Shown piece by piece: positions 16,636-24,703 of a stretch of 64,000 bases of DNA (the stretch's first letter is position 1; each line of letters starts with the position of its first letter). The notes below the pieces were generated by a model, which searched no databases, was not told the origin of the DNA, and worked only from the letters and a program-made list of their open reading frames with translations. Source of the DNA: CAZJBS01 sp964544475. GTDB taxonomy: Bacteria; CLD3; SB21. The DNA is taken from assembly GCA_964544475.1 (NCBI GenBank), contig CAZJBS010000010.1, positions 1 to 64,000 of the forward strand. Direction: 5' to 3'. Made by a program: the position numbers and the translations under genes.

Positions 16636-18093
16636 CTAGTTGACGTTCTTCAGAATACCGAGAAGAAAAGTCCAGAACTTCTCGACCGTGTCGATATAGA
16701 TCTTCTCGTCCGGTGAGTGCACCCCTTCCAACGTCGGACCAAACGACACCATGTCCATCCCGGGGCATTTTTCGCCGATGATCCCGCATTCCAGACCCGC
16801 GTGGATGGCTTTCACGTGCGGTTCCTTCCCGTACAATTGCTTGTACGTGGATTGGGCGACTTTCAGTATCGGAGAATTCAGGTTCGGTTTCCATCCCGGA
16901 TAACCCTCGTTCCACGAAATGTCGGCGTGGCCCAGATTGAAGATACAACCGACGGATTGCGTAATTTCGATGATTTCCGAGGCGACCGAACTGCGCTGGC
17001 TGGTGGTCAGCGATATTTTCTTCTTATCCGTGATGATCACAGCCACATTGGTTGACGTCTCGACCAGACCAGGAATATCGGCGCTCATCTTGGTCACGCC
17101 ATGGGGCAGGCTGGCAATCGTCTGGAGAATCTTCTTCTGCAGGCTCTTTTTGAAAACTTTGGCGCCGCGGAGGCCCTTGATCTCGGACACCGTCATTTGA
17201 AAATCGGGATCGACTGTCGAGATCTCAGCCTGAATGGTTTTTTGAAACGCGCTCACCAGGCTGACCGCCTCATCAAACCTCTTTTTCGGAATAAAAACCA
17301 CCGCTTCGGCTTCGCGCGGAATGGCGTTGGTCTTGTTGCCGCCGTTGATCGAAGAAACACGTCCGCCGATTTCGGACAGCGCCATGAGCGCGCGGTTCAG
17401 GCTTTTGATGGAATTGCCGCGCCCTTTGTCGATCTCCAGTCCCGAATGACCGCCTTTCAGGCCTTTCACGATCACGTGCACAGGCATGTGATTGGCGGGC
17501 ACGGCGTCGTATTCGGCTTTCCAGGTGCCGGTCGTGTTCTTTCCGCCGGAGCAGCCGACGTAGACCGCGCCTTCTTCTTCAGAATCCAGGTTCAGCAACG
17601 TCCTGCTTTCAAGAAGATCGCCGCTCAGGTTGCTGGCTCCCGTCAATCCGGTCTCTTCGTCGACCGTGAAAAGAAATTCCAGGGGCCCGTGTTCCAGGGA
17701 TTTGTCCTCCATAATGGCCAGATTGGTCGCCACGGCGATGCCGTTGTCGGCGCCCAGCGTCGTGCCATCGGCCATCAACACATTGCCATTCCGGATCAAT
17801 TCAAGCGGATCCTTGGAAAAATCATGAACCTTGTCTTTGTTTTTTTCGCAGACCATGTCGAGGTGCCCCTGCAGGCAGACCGAACGTACATGTTCGCGGC
17901 CCTGCGACGCCGGTTTCTTCACAACGACATTGCCCGTTTCATCCCGCCGCGACGTCAAACCCAGCCGCCTGGCAACCCCGGTGACGTAGTCAATCATCTT
18001 TTCTTCATGTTTCGAGCAACGCGGAATTTTCGAAATCTCGGCGAAATACCGCCAAACCGCTTCCGGTTTTAATCCTTCAATCGCCTTTGACAT
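16636..18093 (-). CDS. pepD: Aminoacyl-histidine dipeptidase (cytosol non-specific dipeptidase)
   Basis: A 485-aa M20-family zinc peptidase that splits dipeptides with broad specificity in the cytoplasm. Metal and catalytic residues are in CLQGHLDMVCEK (His, Asp), TTLGADNGIA (bridging Asp), TVDEETGLTGA (catalytic and ligand Glu), LNLDSEEEGA and the C-terminal HAGLECGI. The central lid domain is present (KGLKGGHSGLEI). It is the last gene of the OPT-PqqD-PepD operon, 18 bases after the PqqD-like gene. This fits import of oligopeptides followed by hydrolysis of dipeptides. Confidence 0.95.
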   Translation of the reverse strand: MSKAIEGLKPEAVWRYFAEISKIPRCSKHEEKMIDYVTGVARRLGLTSRRDETGNVVVKKPASQGREHVRSVCLQGHLDMVCEKNKDKVHDFSKDPLELIRNGNVLMADGTTLGADNGIAVATNLAIMEDKSLEHGPLEFLFTVDEETGLTGASNLSGDLLESRTLLNLDSEEEGAVYVGCSGGKNTTGTWKAEYDAVPANHMPVHVIVKGLKGGHSGLEIDKGRGNSIKSLNRALMALSEIGGRVSSINGGNKTNAIPREAEAVVFIPKKRFDEAVSLVSAFQKTIQAEISTVDPDFQMTVSEIKGLRGAKVFKKSLQKKILQTIASLPHGVTKMSADIPGLVETSTNVAVIITDKKKISLTTSQRSSVASEIIEITQSVGCIFNLGHADISWNEGYPGWKPNLNSPILKVAQSTYKQLYGKEPHVKAIHAGLECGIIGEKCPGMDMVSFGPTLEGVHSPDEKIYIDTVEKFWTFLLGILKNVN

Positions 18094-18111
18094 TGGAGTA
18101 TCCTTCCGTGG

Positions 18112-18510
18112 TTAATTCAGGCATGGCTGGCCGGATGTGGCCGTCGGGAGAAGAATGAACTTCTCCTTTTCCAGCGCCCGGATGAATTTTCCGATTCGAT
18201 CATACACCGGTTCGACCGATTCGCCGAAGGTGTCTTTCATGCTTTCGGCAATCCGGCGCACGGGCGTATCGCCGTCAAATCGCTGCCAGAGAAAACTGCC
18301 GTACGCGTCGAGTTTGATTCTGAAATTCGGTTTGGAGAGCATCGGCATGATGTACTTCACGGCTAACCGGCTCTTGAATTTCGGAATCAGCAGAACCACT
18401 TGTTCCTGTTCCGCCATTTCCCATGACACATTGCGCACGGGACACAATTCCAGCAGATTGACCTCGGCCTGCCCGCCCGGTTTGTTGGAACTTTTCATCG
18501 TATGACTCAC
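18112..18510 (-). CDS. PqqD-family protein
   Basis: The 132-residue protein has the PqqD fold pattern (IKLDAYGSFLWQRFDGDTPVRRIAESM ... FIRALEKEKFILL). PqqD proteins deliver precursor peptides to radical-SAM enzymes during RiPP or PQQ maturation, but no such enzyme is nearby here. The frame opens with GTG at 18510, one base overlapping the OPT stop; an ATG at 18498 is an alternative, and neither has a strong ribosome site. The N-terminal ~45 residues precede the canonical domain. Its place between a peptide transporter and a dipeptidase suggests a peptide-binding accessory role, which is inference. Confidence 0.8.
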   Translation of the reverse strand: MSHTMKSSNKPGGQAEVNLLELCPVRNVSWEMAEQEQVVLLIPKFKSRLAVKYIMPMLSKPNFRIKLDAYGSFLWQRFDGDTPVRRIAESMKDTFGESVEPVYDRIGKFIRALEKEKFILLPTATSGQPCLN

Positions 18511-20549
18511 TAAAACACGGCCGTCGGAGGCGCGGGTTCATCCGGCTTTCCCGCATTTCGGATCGGAATCTGGATGAGTATCAGCGCGATGACCGCAAAC
18601 ACGCCCAGACTCACGAGGAACGACGGTTGATCAAAAAACGCAAATAACCTGGTGTCGGTAAAGGCCAGCGTGGCAAACAAGAGTCCGATCAGCGCTTCGC
18701 CCGCGATCAAACCCGCCGCCAGAAGCACGCCGGTGTTTTCGACACGCGCCTTCTGGGCCGCGTTGTGCTGGCGCTTTTCATTGAACCGCTCGACGACGCC
18801 TTTGATGAGGCCGCCGATAAAAATGGCGAAGGTTGTTTCCAGGGGCAGGTACATGCCGACGCTGACCAGCATTGGGCTTTTGACCTGCATCAGAATAAAA
18901 CAGAAACCCATCAGCATGCCGACAATGATCAGCGGCCACGCCATGTCGCCGCCGACTATGCCCTGCGACAACAACGCCATCAGGCTCGCCTGCGGAGCGG
19001 GCAGGTTGCGGCCGCCGAAGCCTGTGCCGCCCGTGTTGATGTCGCCCTGGTGCAATACGACCAGAGGCAGAAACATGATCACGGAAGCCAGGCCGACCCC
19101 GAGAAGATCGCCGATCTGCATTTTCCACGGCGTTCCACCGAGGATGTGACCGACTTTGAGGTCCTGCAACATTTCACCGGCCACCGCCGCCGAAACGCAA
19201 ACCACGGCCGCGACGCCCAAAACGGCCGCGACCCCGGTCGCGCCTTTCATGCCGAGCGCCACCATCAGAATGGCCGCGACCAGCAGCGTCGAAAGCGTCA
19301 AGCCGCTGATCGGATTATTGCTGGAACCGATGATGCCGACGAGATATCCGGAAACGGCGGCAAAGAAAAAGCCCGCTATGATCATGACCACAGTCGCGAC
19401 CAGGGCGGCCACCACGTCGCCGGCGAAATAATAATAAATAAAAAATGTCGCCACGGCGCTGCCAAGGATGCCCAGCATGATCCAGTTGAATTTCAAATCC
19501 TGTTCCGTGCGGCTCGTCGTGTGTTCACCGGTCGCCGCCTTCTTGACGTCGCTGATGGAACGGCTGATGCCGGTGATCAGGCTTTTGCGCATGCGGAATA
19601 GCGTGAACCCCGCCCCAACCAACATGCCGCCGATCGCAATCGGTCGCACAATGAAACGCCATATATTGGTCGCCAGGGCCAGCCAGGTGTCGGCATCCGC
19701 CGTCTGCCCTTCCGGCACCAGCGTCGGCAATAACGACGGCGCGAGGAAATACGTGATGATCGGAACCAGAAGTCCCCAGGCGAGCAACCCGCCTGAAAAA
19801 TTCAACGACGCAAGTTTCGGACCGATGATGTATCCGACGCCGATGTAAGCCGGGCTGACGCCGGGCGAACTCAACACGATGCCGCCCTGCGCACCGGCCT
19901 GGCCGGACGCCCGCAGACTGATCGACGCCTTCGAAAAGCCGATGAATTTTTCCCACGTCGTCGCAAAAAATTTGAATTGACCCAGCGCCTGGATCAACGC
20001 GCCAATACCCATGGCGCCGAACAAAAACTTGGCGCCCGTGCCGCCGGAACGGCCGGCCTTGTGAATTTCAGACGCGGCGACCGATTCCGGGAATGGCAGG
20101 TCCACATCCTCCACCATCACACGCCGCAACAAGGCGACAAACATGATGCCGAGCACGCCGCCCACAAACATAATCGCCGTTGAGGCGAGGTAGTGCTCCA
20201 TGGTGGCAAATTCATTCCAGTCCGGCAGAACTTCCCGGGCGATGAAAAAAGCCGGAATCGTGAAAATGGCCCCGGCCGCGACAGACTCGCCGATGGAGCC
20301 AACGGTTCGGGCAAAGTTTTCTTCCAGAATGGATCCCTTCATAAGACGCAACAAAGCCATGCCGATGACGGCGGCCGGATACGTCGCGGCTATCGTCATG
20401 CCGGCTTTCAGACCCAAATAGGCATTGGCGGCGCCCAGCACCACACTCATGACCAGACCGATCACCAACGCGCGAATCGTGAACTCGCTCATCGACGTTT
20501 CAGCCGGAACATACGGCTGGAACTTCGATCCCGATGTGCTGTCAGACAT
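18510..20549 (-). CDS. OPT-family oligopeptide transporter
   Basis: A 679-aa polytopic membrane protein of the OPT family: TIRALVIGLVMSVVLGAANAYLGLKAGMT at the N-terminus, the NPISGLTLSTLL motif in the middle, and about 14-16 helices. Prokaryotic members carry oligopeptides or metal chelates by secondary transport. A soluble linker near residues 335-350 (SISDVKKAATGEHTTS) is cytoplasmic. It is the first gene of an operon with PqqD-like and PepD genes and has a near-consensus promoter. Downstream dipeptidase genes favour peptides as substrate. Confidence 0.93.
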   Translation of the reverse strand: MSDSTSGSKFQPYVPAETSMSEFTIRALVIGLVMSVVLGAANAYLGLKAGMTIAATYPAAVIGMALLRLMKGSILEENFARTVGSIGESVAAGAIFTIPAFFIAREVLPDWNEFATMEHYLASTAIMFVGGVLGIMFVALLRRVMVEDVDLPFPESVAASEIHKAGRSGGTGAKFLFGAMGIGALIQALGQFKFFATTWEKFIGFSKASISLRASGQAGAQGGIVLSSPGVSPAYIGVGYIIGPKLASLNFSGGLLAWGLLVPIITYFLAPSLLPTLVPEGQTADADTWLALATNIWRFIVRPIAIGGMLVGAGFTLFRMRKSLITGISRSISDVKKAATGEHTTSRTEQDLKFNWIMLGILGSAVATFFIYYYFAGDVVAALVATVVMIIAGFFFAAVSGYLVGIIGSSNNPISGLTLSTLLVAAILMVALGMKGATGVAAVLGVAAVVCVSAAVAGEMLQDLKVGHILGGTPWKMQIGDLLGVGLASVIMFLPLVVLHQGDINTGGTGFGGRNLPAPQASLMALLSQGIVGGDMAWPLIIVGMLMGFCFILMQVKSPMLVSVGMYLPLETTFAIFIGGLIKGVVERFNEKRQHNAAQKARVENTGVLLAAGLIAGEALIGLLFATLAFTDTRLFAFFDQPSFLVSLGVFAVIALILIQIPIRNAGKPDEPAPPTAVF

Positions 20550-20677
20550 AAGAGACTCCTAGCATTAGGTGGAATGAATTGCCAATCAAGGTTGTCCGTT
20601 ACTTTGGTTGAATTCGCGGGTTCTTTTCAGAAGGTTCTACGAGAAGAAGCCGTAAAAGATGTGTCAAAAGCGGCAAA

Positions 20678-20706
20678 AATATAGAGAGCGGGTCTTTCAA
20701 AGTCAA
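20678..20706 (-). promoter_or_regulatory. Sigma-70-type promoter of the OPT-PqqD-PepD operon
   Basis: On the minus strand TTGACT is followed by a 17-base spacer and TATATT, about 130 bases upstream of the OPT start. The -10 region also reads TATTTTTG, which resembles the Bacteroidota -7 box. The rest of the 334-base gap 20550-20883 shows no gene; it contains the leader of this operon and, towards 20880, the space ahead of the plus-strand HAD gene. Confidence 0.7.
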
Positions 20707-20883
20707 CCTTTTTGGCAGCTTTGTCCATGTGAAACGGAAACGCGCTCTTTGGTGTTGCCCTCCTCGCGAAGTTGGCGGTCGCCGCGAAAAACGGTGTGAG
20801 GCCGGTGAGCGATCGGGCCAAAAACAAATTGATTTTCTATCCAACGCTGGGTAGATTCGTCGCAATCATTCGCGGACATCACC

Positions 20884-21600
20884 ATGATACAGGCGGTCGT
20901 TTTCGACATGGGCAATACGCTCCTTCGCCAGGACCGGTTGCTTTGGAATCGTTTGATGAAGGCAGGTCTCATCAATCAGATTAATGTGTTTCGGAAACGC
21001 GGGCTGCGAAAGCCGACGCTGCGCGAATGGGCCGGTTCCTTTGAAGCGCTGCGGGCGGCGCTGGAGAGTGTTGCCGAAAAAAACCTCGTCGAAGTGAACG
21101 TGGAGAAGATATTTCACTATATGCTCGCATACCATGAAGTCCCGTCGGACATTGCTCCGGCCATGATGGTCAGCTTGCTTTTTGAGCCCATGATGACGGC
21201 CCGCCGGTTATTTCCGGAGGTGACGGACAGTCTTCAGCGCCTGCACGACCGTCGCTGCCCGATGGCGCTGGTCTCCAACACCATGGTGCCGCCGGCCATT
21301 TGCCGTTCGGCGCTGGACCGGCTCAACATTCTGCATTTTTTTGAATGCACGCTCTTCTCGTCGGAATGGACCTTTCGAAAACCGCACCCGGCCATGTTTG
21401 AGATGACGGCTCGCCGTTTAAGAATCAAACCCGGCCGCCTGTTGTATGTCGGTGACCGGATCATCGATGACGTCCAGGGAGCGGCCGGCGCCGGCCTGAG
21501 GACCGCCTGGATCAACCGGGATGGAAAAAGAATCCAAAACCGCGTCAAACCCGACTACATCCTTCGGTCATTGGAAGAAATTCCGGAAATACTCCGGTGA
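20884..21600 (+). CDS. HAD-superfamily hydrolase
   Basis: A 238-aa HAD phosphatase-like protein with motif I FDMGNTLL (nucleophile D8), motif II ALVSNT, motif III lysine in FRKPHPAMF and motif IV YVGDRIIDDVQGA. The second aspartate of the usual DxD is glycine (D-M-G), as in some YihX-like enzymes, so activity is likely but perhaps with altered mechanism. An alpha-helical cap lies at about 20-95. The substrate cannot be predicted. It begins a plus-strand run of a second HAD gene and a SPOR protein. Confidence 0.88.
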   Translation: MIQAVVFDMGNTLLRQDRLLWNRLMKAGLINQINVFRKRGLRKPTLREWAGSFEALRAALESVAEKNLVEVNVEKIFHYMLAYHEVPSDIAPAMMVSLLFEPMMTARRLFPEVTDSLQRLHDRRCPMALVSNTMVPPAICRSALDRLNILHFFECTLFSSEWTFRKPHPAMFEMTARRLRIKPGRLLYVGDRIIDDVQGAAGAGLRTAWINRDGKRIQNRVKPDYILRSLEEIPEILR

Positions 21601-21653
21601 TTGGACAGGCCGGCAGCTTCGTTTCCTTGCTTTGGCCATTAACACATTAACGA

Positions 21654-22316
21654 ATGAAAAATATCCATCATATCCTGTTTGACTTCGATTACACGCTCGC
21701 GGATTCTTCCGAGGGCATTATTGCCAGCGTTAATTTTGCGCTTGGCCGCGTCGGGCGTCCCCCTGCGCACCCGTCCGCCATTCGCAACATGATCGGCCAT
21801 TCGCTCGAAGAAACGTTCGGTCAATTCATCGATCCGACCGACGCGAATCTGATTGCCACCTGCAAAAGATTGTTCATGGAATATGCCGACACCGGCGCCA
21901 TGGTGAAAAGCACGGTGATTCTGGAGGGTGTGCGCCAGACGCTTGAACATCTTTTCGACCATATGTACACGATGGGCATTGTGTCCACCAAACGTCGGTC
22001 GACGATTGAGGATACGCTGGAGACCCACGAGTTGGATGATCTGTTTGACATCGTCATCGGGTATGAGGACGTCACCGACCTGAAACCGAAACCCGAGGGT
22101 CTCCTTAAAGCCATGGATGAACTGGCGGGATCGACGGCGGACACGGTCTACGTGGGCGACAGCCTGATCGACGTCGCGGCGGGACGCAGCGCGGGTTTGC
22201 CGGTGATCGCCGTGGCTTCCGGAATGACGTCGTACGATACGCTCAAAGCCAACGGACCGGCCATGGTCCTTAAACGTTTTCCGGAACTCGTCGACATTTT
22301 TTCGCCGGGCTCATGA
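21654..22316 (+). CDS. HAD-superfamily hydrolase, phosphoglycolate phosphatase-like
   Basis: A 220-aa HAD enzyme with a complete DxD motif in LFDFDYTLADS, motif II GIVSTKRR, motif III lysine in DLKPKPEGL and motif IV YVGDSLIDVAAG. The C1 cap and overall pattern are those of the Gph/PpaX group, which hydrolyse phosphoglycolate or pyrophosphate. Its stop overlaps the next gene by ATGA. It is not a recent duplicate of the preceding HAD gene, as the motifs and caps differ. Confidence 0.9.
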   Translation: MKNIHHILFDFDYTLADSSEGIIASVNFALGRVGRPPAHPSAIRNMIGHSLEETFGQFIDPTDANLIATCKRLFMEYADTGAMVKSTVILEGVRQTLEHLFDHMYTMGIVSTKRRSTIEDTLETHELDDLFDIVIGYEDVTDLKPKPEGLLKAMDELAGSTADTVYVGDSLIDVAAGRSAGLPVIAVASGMTSYDTLKANGPAMVLKRFPELVDIFSPGS

Positions 22317-22807
22317 AACGCACTCTGACAGCGTTCTGGCTCGCGGTTCTCCTGGTGTCACCCGTTTCGGCGCAGAACGGTATGAACGGCAAGAGCCGGA
22401 TTGACACAGCGATCACCGATGCCACCTTCGACCTGCGGGTATTGGGAGACGACATCTGGAAACCACCCCTCATCGTCCGGCGCTTCAAAGGGTTGCGTGT
22501 GGGGAACGACACATTGCCTCTGCGGATGCCCGCCGACAGTGGTATGGTGGTTGAAACCTCGGTGATGGGCTATCGCGTCCAGATCCATCACACCAACAAT
22601 TACAACCAGGCCATCGTCATTCGCAACGATGCGATTCTGAAATTTCAGGAAGAAGTGTACGTCGACTATGAGGCGCCCAACTACAAAATCCGCCTGGGCG
22701 ACTTTCGGCGGTTCGAACAGGCGGAAGAACTGAAGGACTATGTCAAAACGATGGGATACCCCGACGCCTGGGTGGTCAAAACCAAAGTGAACATTCGCCG
22801 GGAATGA
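22313..22807 (+). CDS. Secreted SPOR-domain protein
   Basis: A signal peptide (about 1-20, ending VSPVSAQ) precedes a ~60-residue linker and a C-terminal SPOR domain (MGYRVQIHHTNNYNQA ... YKIRLGDFRRFEQAEELKDYVK). SPOR domains bind denuded peptidoglycan strands at division septa. At 164 aa it is a small periplasmic protein, translationally coupled to the upstream HAD phosphatase by a four-base overlap. A role at the cell wall is expected from the domain; a partner is not evident. Confidence 0.85.
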   Translation: MKRTLTAFWLAVLLVSPVSAQNGMNGKSRIDTAITDATFDLRVLGDDIWKPPLIVRRFKGLRVGNDTLPLRMPADSGMVVETSVMGYRVQIHHTNNYNQAIVIRNDAILKFQEEVYVDYEAPNYKIRLGDFRRFEQAEELKDYVKTMGYPDAWVVKTKVNIRRE

Positions 22808-22823
22808 CCACCGACAGTTTCGT

Positions 22824-22852
22824 TTGATTTTCACAATTAATTTCGGCATATA
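22824..22852 (+). promoter_or_regulatory. Candidate promoter of the 3-hydroxybutyryl-CoA dehydrogenase gene
   Basis: TTGATT, a 17-base spacer and CATATA lie 37 bases upstream of the ATG at 22890, which itself has the ribosome site AAGGAG. Confidence 0.45.
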
Positions 22853-22889
22853 CCCGTAGTCGCTTATTCAACACAAGGAGTAACAGGAC

Positions 22890-23801
22890 ATGCAGGTGAA
22901 AGACATGAAGACCATCGGTGTGCTGGGTTGCGGCCTGATGGGATCGGGCATTGCCCAGGTGGCCGCCGCCGCCGGATTCAAGACGATCGCTCGCGAAATC
23001 AATCAGGAACTGATTGACAAGGGTCTGGGGAACATCAAAAAACAGTTGGAACGCAACGCGGCCAAAGGCAAAATCACGGTGGAAGAAAAAGACCGCATCA
23101 TCGCCAACCTGAGCGGCACGATTCATCTGGACGATTTGAAACATTGCGACGTCATCATCGAAGCCGTGACGGAAGATCCTGTCGTGAAAAATGAAATGTA
23201 CAGTCACTTGGACAAGGTGTGTCCCGCCCACACGATTTTCGCTTCCAATACTTCAAGCCTGACGATCACTGAGATGGCCGCATCCACGCAACGCCCGGAC
23301 CGCTTCTGCGGCATGCATTTTTTTAATCCGGTGCCCGTCATGAAATTGGTGGAAATCGTCAAAGGTATTCGGACGTCCGATGAAACGTACCAGACGGCAT
23401 TTGAATTGGGCAAGGCGCTGGGCAAGACGCCGATCGGCGCCAAGGACAATTCAGGCTTTGTCGTCAATTTTCTTCTCGTGCCCTATCTCCTGGGCGCCAT
23501 TCGCGCCGTGCAAAACGGCGTGGCGTCGATCGAGGATATCGACAAAGGCATGATGCTGGGATGCGGATATCCGATGGGACCGCTGACGTTGCTTGATTTT
23601 GTGGGCATCGACACCACGTACCGCATCGCCGAAATCATGACAAAAGAGTACGGCGAGACCATGTACACGTGTCCGCCACTGCTGAAGAAAATGTTTCTGG
23701 CGGGATTCTACGGCAAGAAATCCGGAAAAGGATTTTATGACTATAGTTCAGGAACTCCTGTTGTAAATAAGGAAATCGTTGCTTATATTAAAACCATGTA
23801 A
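22890..23801 (+). CDS. 3-hydroxybutyryl-CoA dehydrogenase
   Basis: A 303-aa NAD(P)-dependent dehydrogenase of 3-hydroxyacyl-CoA. The Rossmann start is IGVLGCGLMGSGIAQVAA, the substrate loop is SNTSSLTITEMA, the catalytic histidine is in GMHFFNPVPVMKLVEIV, and the C-terminal helical domain ends with GKKSGKGFYDY. It fits the Hbd/PaaH family. A strong SD (AAGGAG) and a terminator frame it as a single-gene unit. It interconverts acetoacetyl-CoA and 3-hydroxybutyryl-CoA and so links to the thiolase operon elsewhere in the window, though only by chemistry. Confidence 0.94.
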   Translation: MQVKDMKTIGVLGCGLMGSGIAQVAAAAGFKTIAREINQELIDKGLGNIKKQLERNAAKGKITVEEKDRIIANLSGTIHLDDLKHCDVIIEAVTEDPVVKNEMYSHLDKVCPAHTIFASNTSSLTITEMAASTQRPDRFCGMHFFNPVPVMKLVEIVKGIRTSDETYQTAFELGKALGKTPIGAKDNSGFVVNFLLVPYLLGAIRAVQNGVASIEDIDKGMMLGCGYPMGPLTLLDFVGIDTTYRIAEIMTKEYGETMYTCPPLLKKMFLAGFYGKKSGKGFYDYSSGTPVVNKEIVAYIKTM

Positions 23802-23848
23802 CGGCGGCTACCGTAATGGCCGGAATTCATTCCGTTATAGGTAAAGAG

Positions 23849-23888
23849 AAAAAGGGACTTCTTCCGTCATGAAGAAGTCCCTTTTGTT
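23849..23888. terminator. Bidirectional terminator between hbd-like gene and biotin carrier
   Basis: AAAGGGACTTCTTC and GAAGAAGTCCCTTT pair perfectly around a six-base loop, with A on the left and T on the right. This can stop transcription from both converging genes. Confidence 0.85.
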
Positions 23889-23965
23889 TCGTGGCTGATT
23901 TTTTCCGCTCTCGATCCGCGCTCCGGCTTTCTGCTGGTCACTAAATCATCGCCTGCATCGTACCG

Positions 23966-24481
23966 CTATCCAACAATGAATAGTATTTCACCTTTTTCGA
24001 CATTGCGCCCCTGTTGGGCTGTGATCCTGGTGATGTTTCCGGGCACCGGCGATTTGATTTCATTTTCCATTTTCATGGCTTCGAGAATCAGCACACCCTG
24101 ACCCTGTGTGACGTTGTCGCCTTCTGCCGCGAGAATTTTGGTGACAAGTCCCGGGATGGGCGCTTTCACCTCACCGCCTCCGGACGCACTTTTGTTGTTG
24201 ATCAGCGAACGCATCAAGAAGGTCCGCTCATCCTCCACCGTCAACTGGAACCGGTGCCCGCGGGTGAACACCGCGTGACCAGCCCTGTCTTTCTGAATAA
24301 TCATCCGGAAGGATTCATGGCCGACCAGCATGGAAAACAACGACCCTGCACCGGCCGACTTGAAATCGACATCCAACGTGTCGGATTCTTTCCCGTCGCT
24401 GATGTGCACACGATGACGTCCGTCAATTTCGGAAATTGTGACATCGTACGTCTTTGATGGTGTGGATACTTTGTAATTCAT
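23966..24481 (-). CDS. Biotin carboxyl carrier protein-like (biotin/lipoyl attachment) protein
   Basis: A 171-aa protein ending in a biotinyl domain: VKAPIPGLVTKILAAEGDNV then the biotinylation motif EAMKMENEI, and the closing NVEKGEILFIV. The N-terminal ~95 residues (a beta-rich module, MNYKVSTPSKTYDVTI) are as in decarboxylase or acyl-CoA carboxylase gamma subunits. I take the ATG at 24481, where homology begins; a longer open frame upstream is not protein-like. No carboxylase subunit is adjacent, so the enzyme it serves is encoded elsewhere. Confidence 0.9.
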   Translation of the reverse strand: MNYKVSTPSKTYDVTISEIDGRHRVHISDGKESDTLDVDFKSAGAGSLFSMLVGHESFRMIIQKDRAGHAVFTRGHRFQLTVEDERTFLMRSLINNKSASGGGEVKAPIPGLVTKILAAEGDNVTQGQGVLILEAMKMENEIKSPVPGNITRITAQQGRNVEKGEILFIVG

Positions 24482-24703
24482 ACGCTGGCAAGATACTCTT
24501 CGGTTCACAAAAAAACAAGCTCCGATCTCGGGGCCATTGTCCATTGGCGGTTGTTGTCCGTCGGATTGGCGGCCTACAGAAGGCCTGCGAGTCCTTAGAT
24601 TATCATTGATTTTATTGGGCAGAATGGCAAAATTGCAAAGGTGACTCACCTGCGCTGCATTAACGATTCGATTCCACATGCGGAAGGATTTCCAAACGGA
24701 CAG

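Noticed and set aside
17101..18072. Long open frame (323 codons) on the plus strand
   Set aside because: It is antisense to pepD, rich in His/Arg/Phe as mirrored codon use produces, and has no ribosome site or family features.
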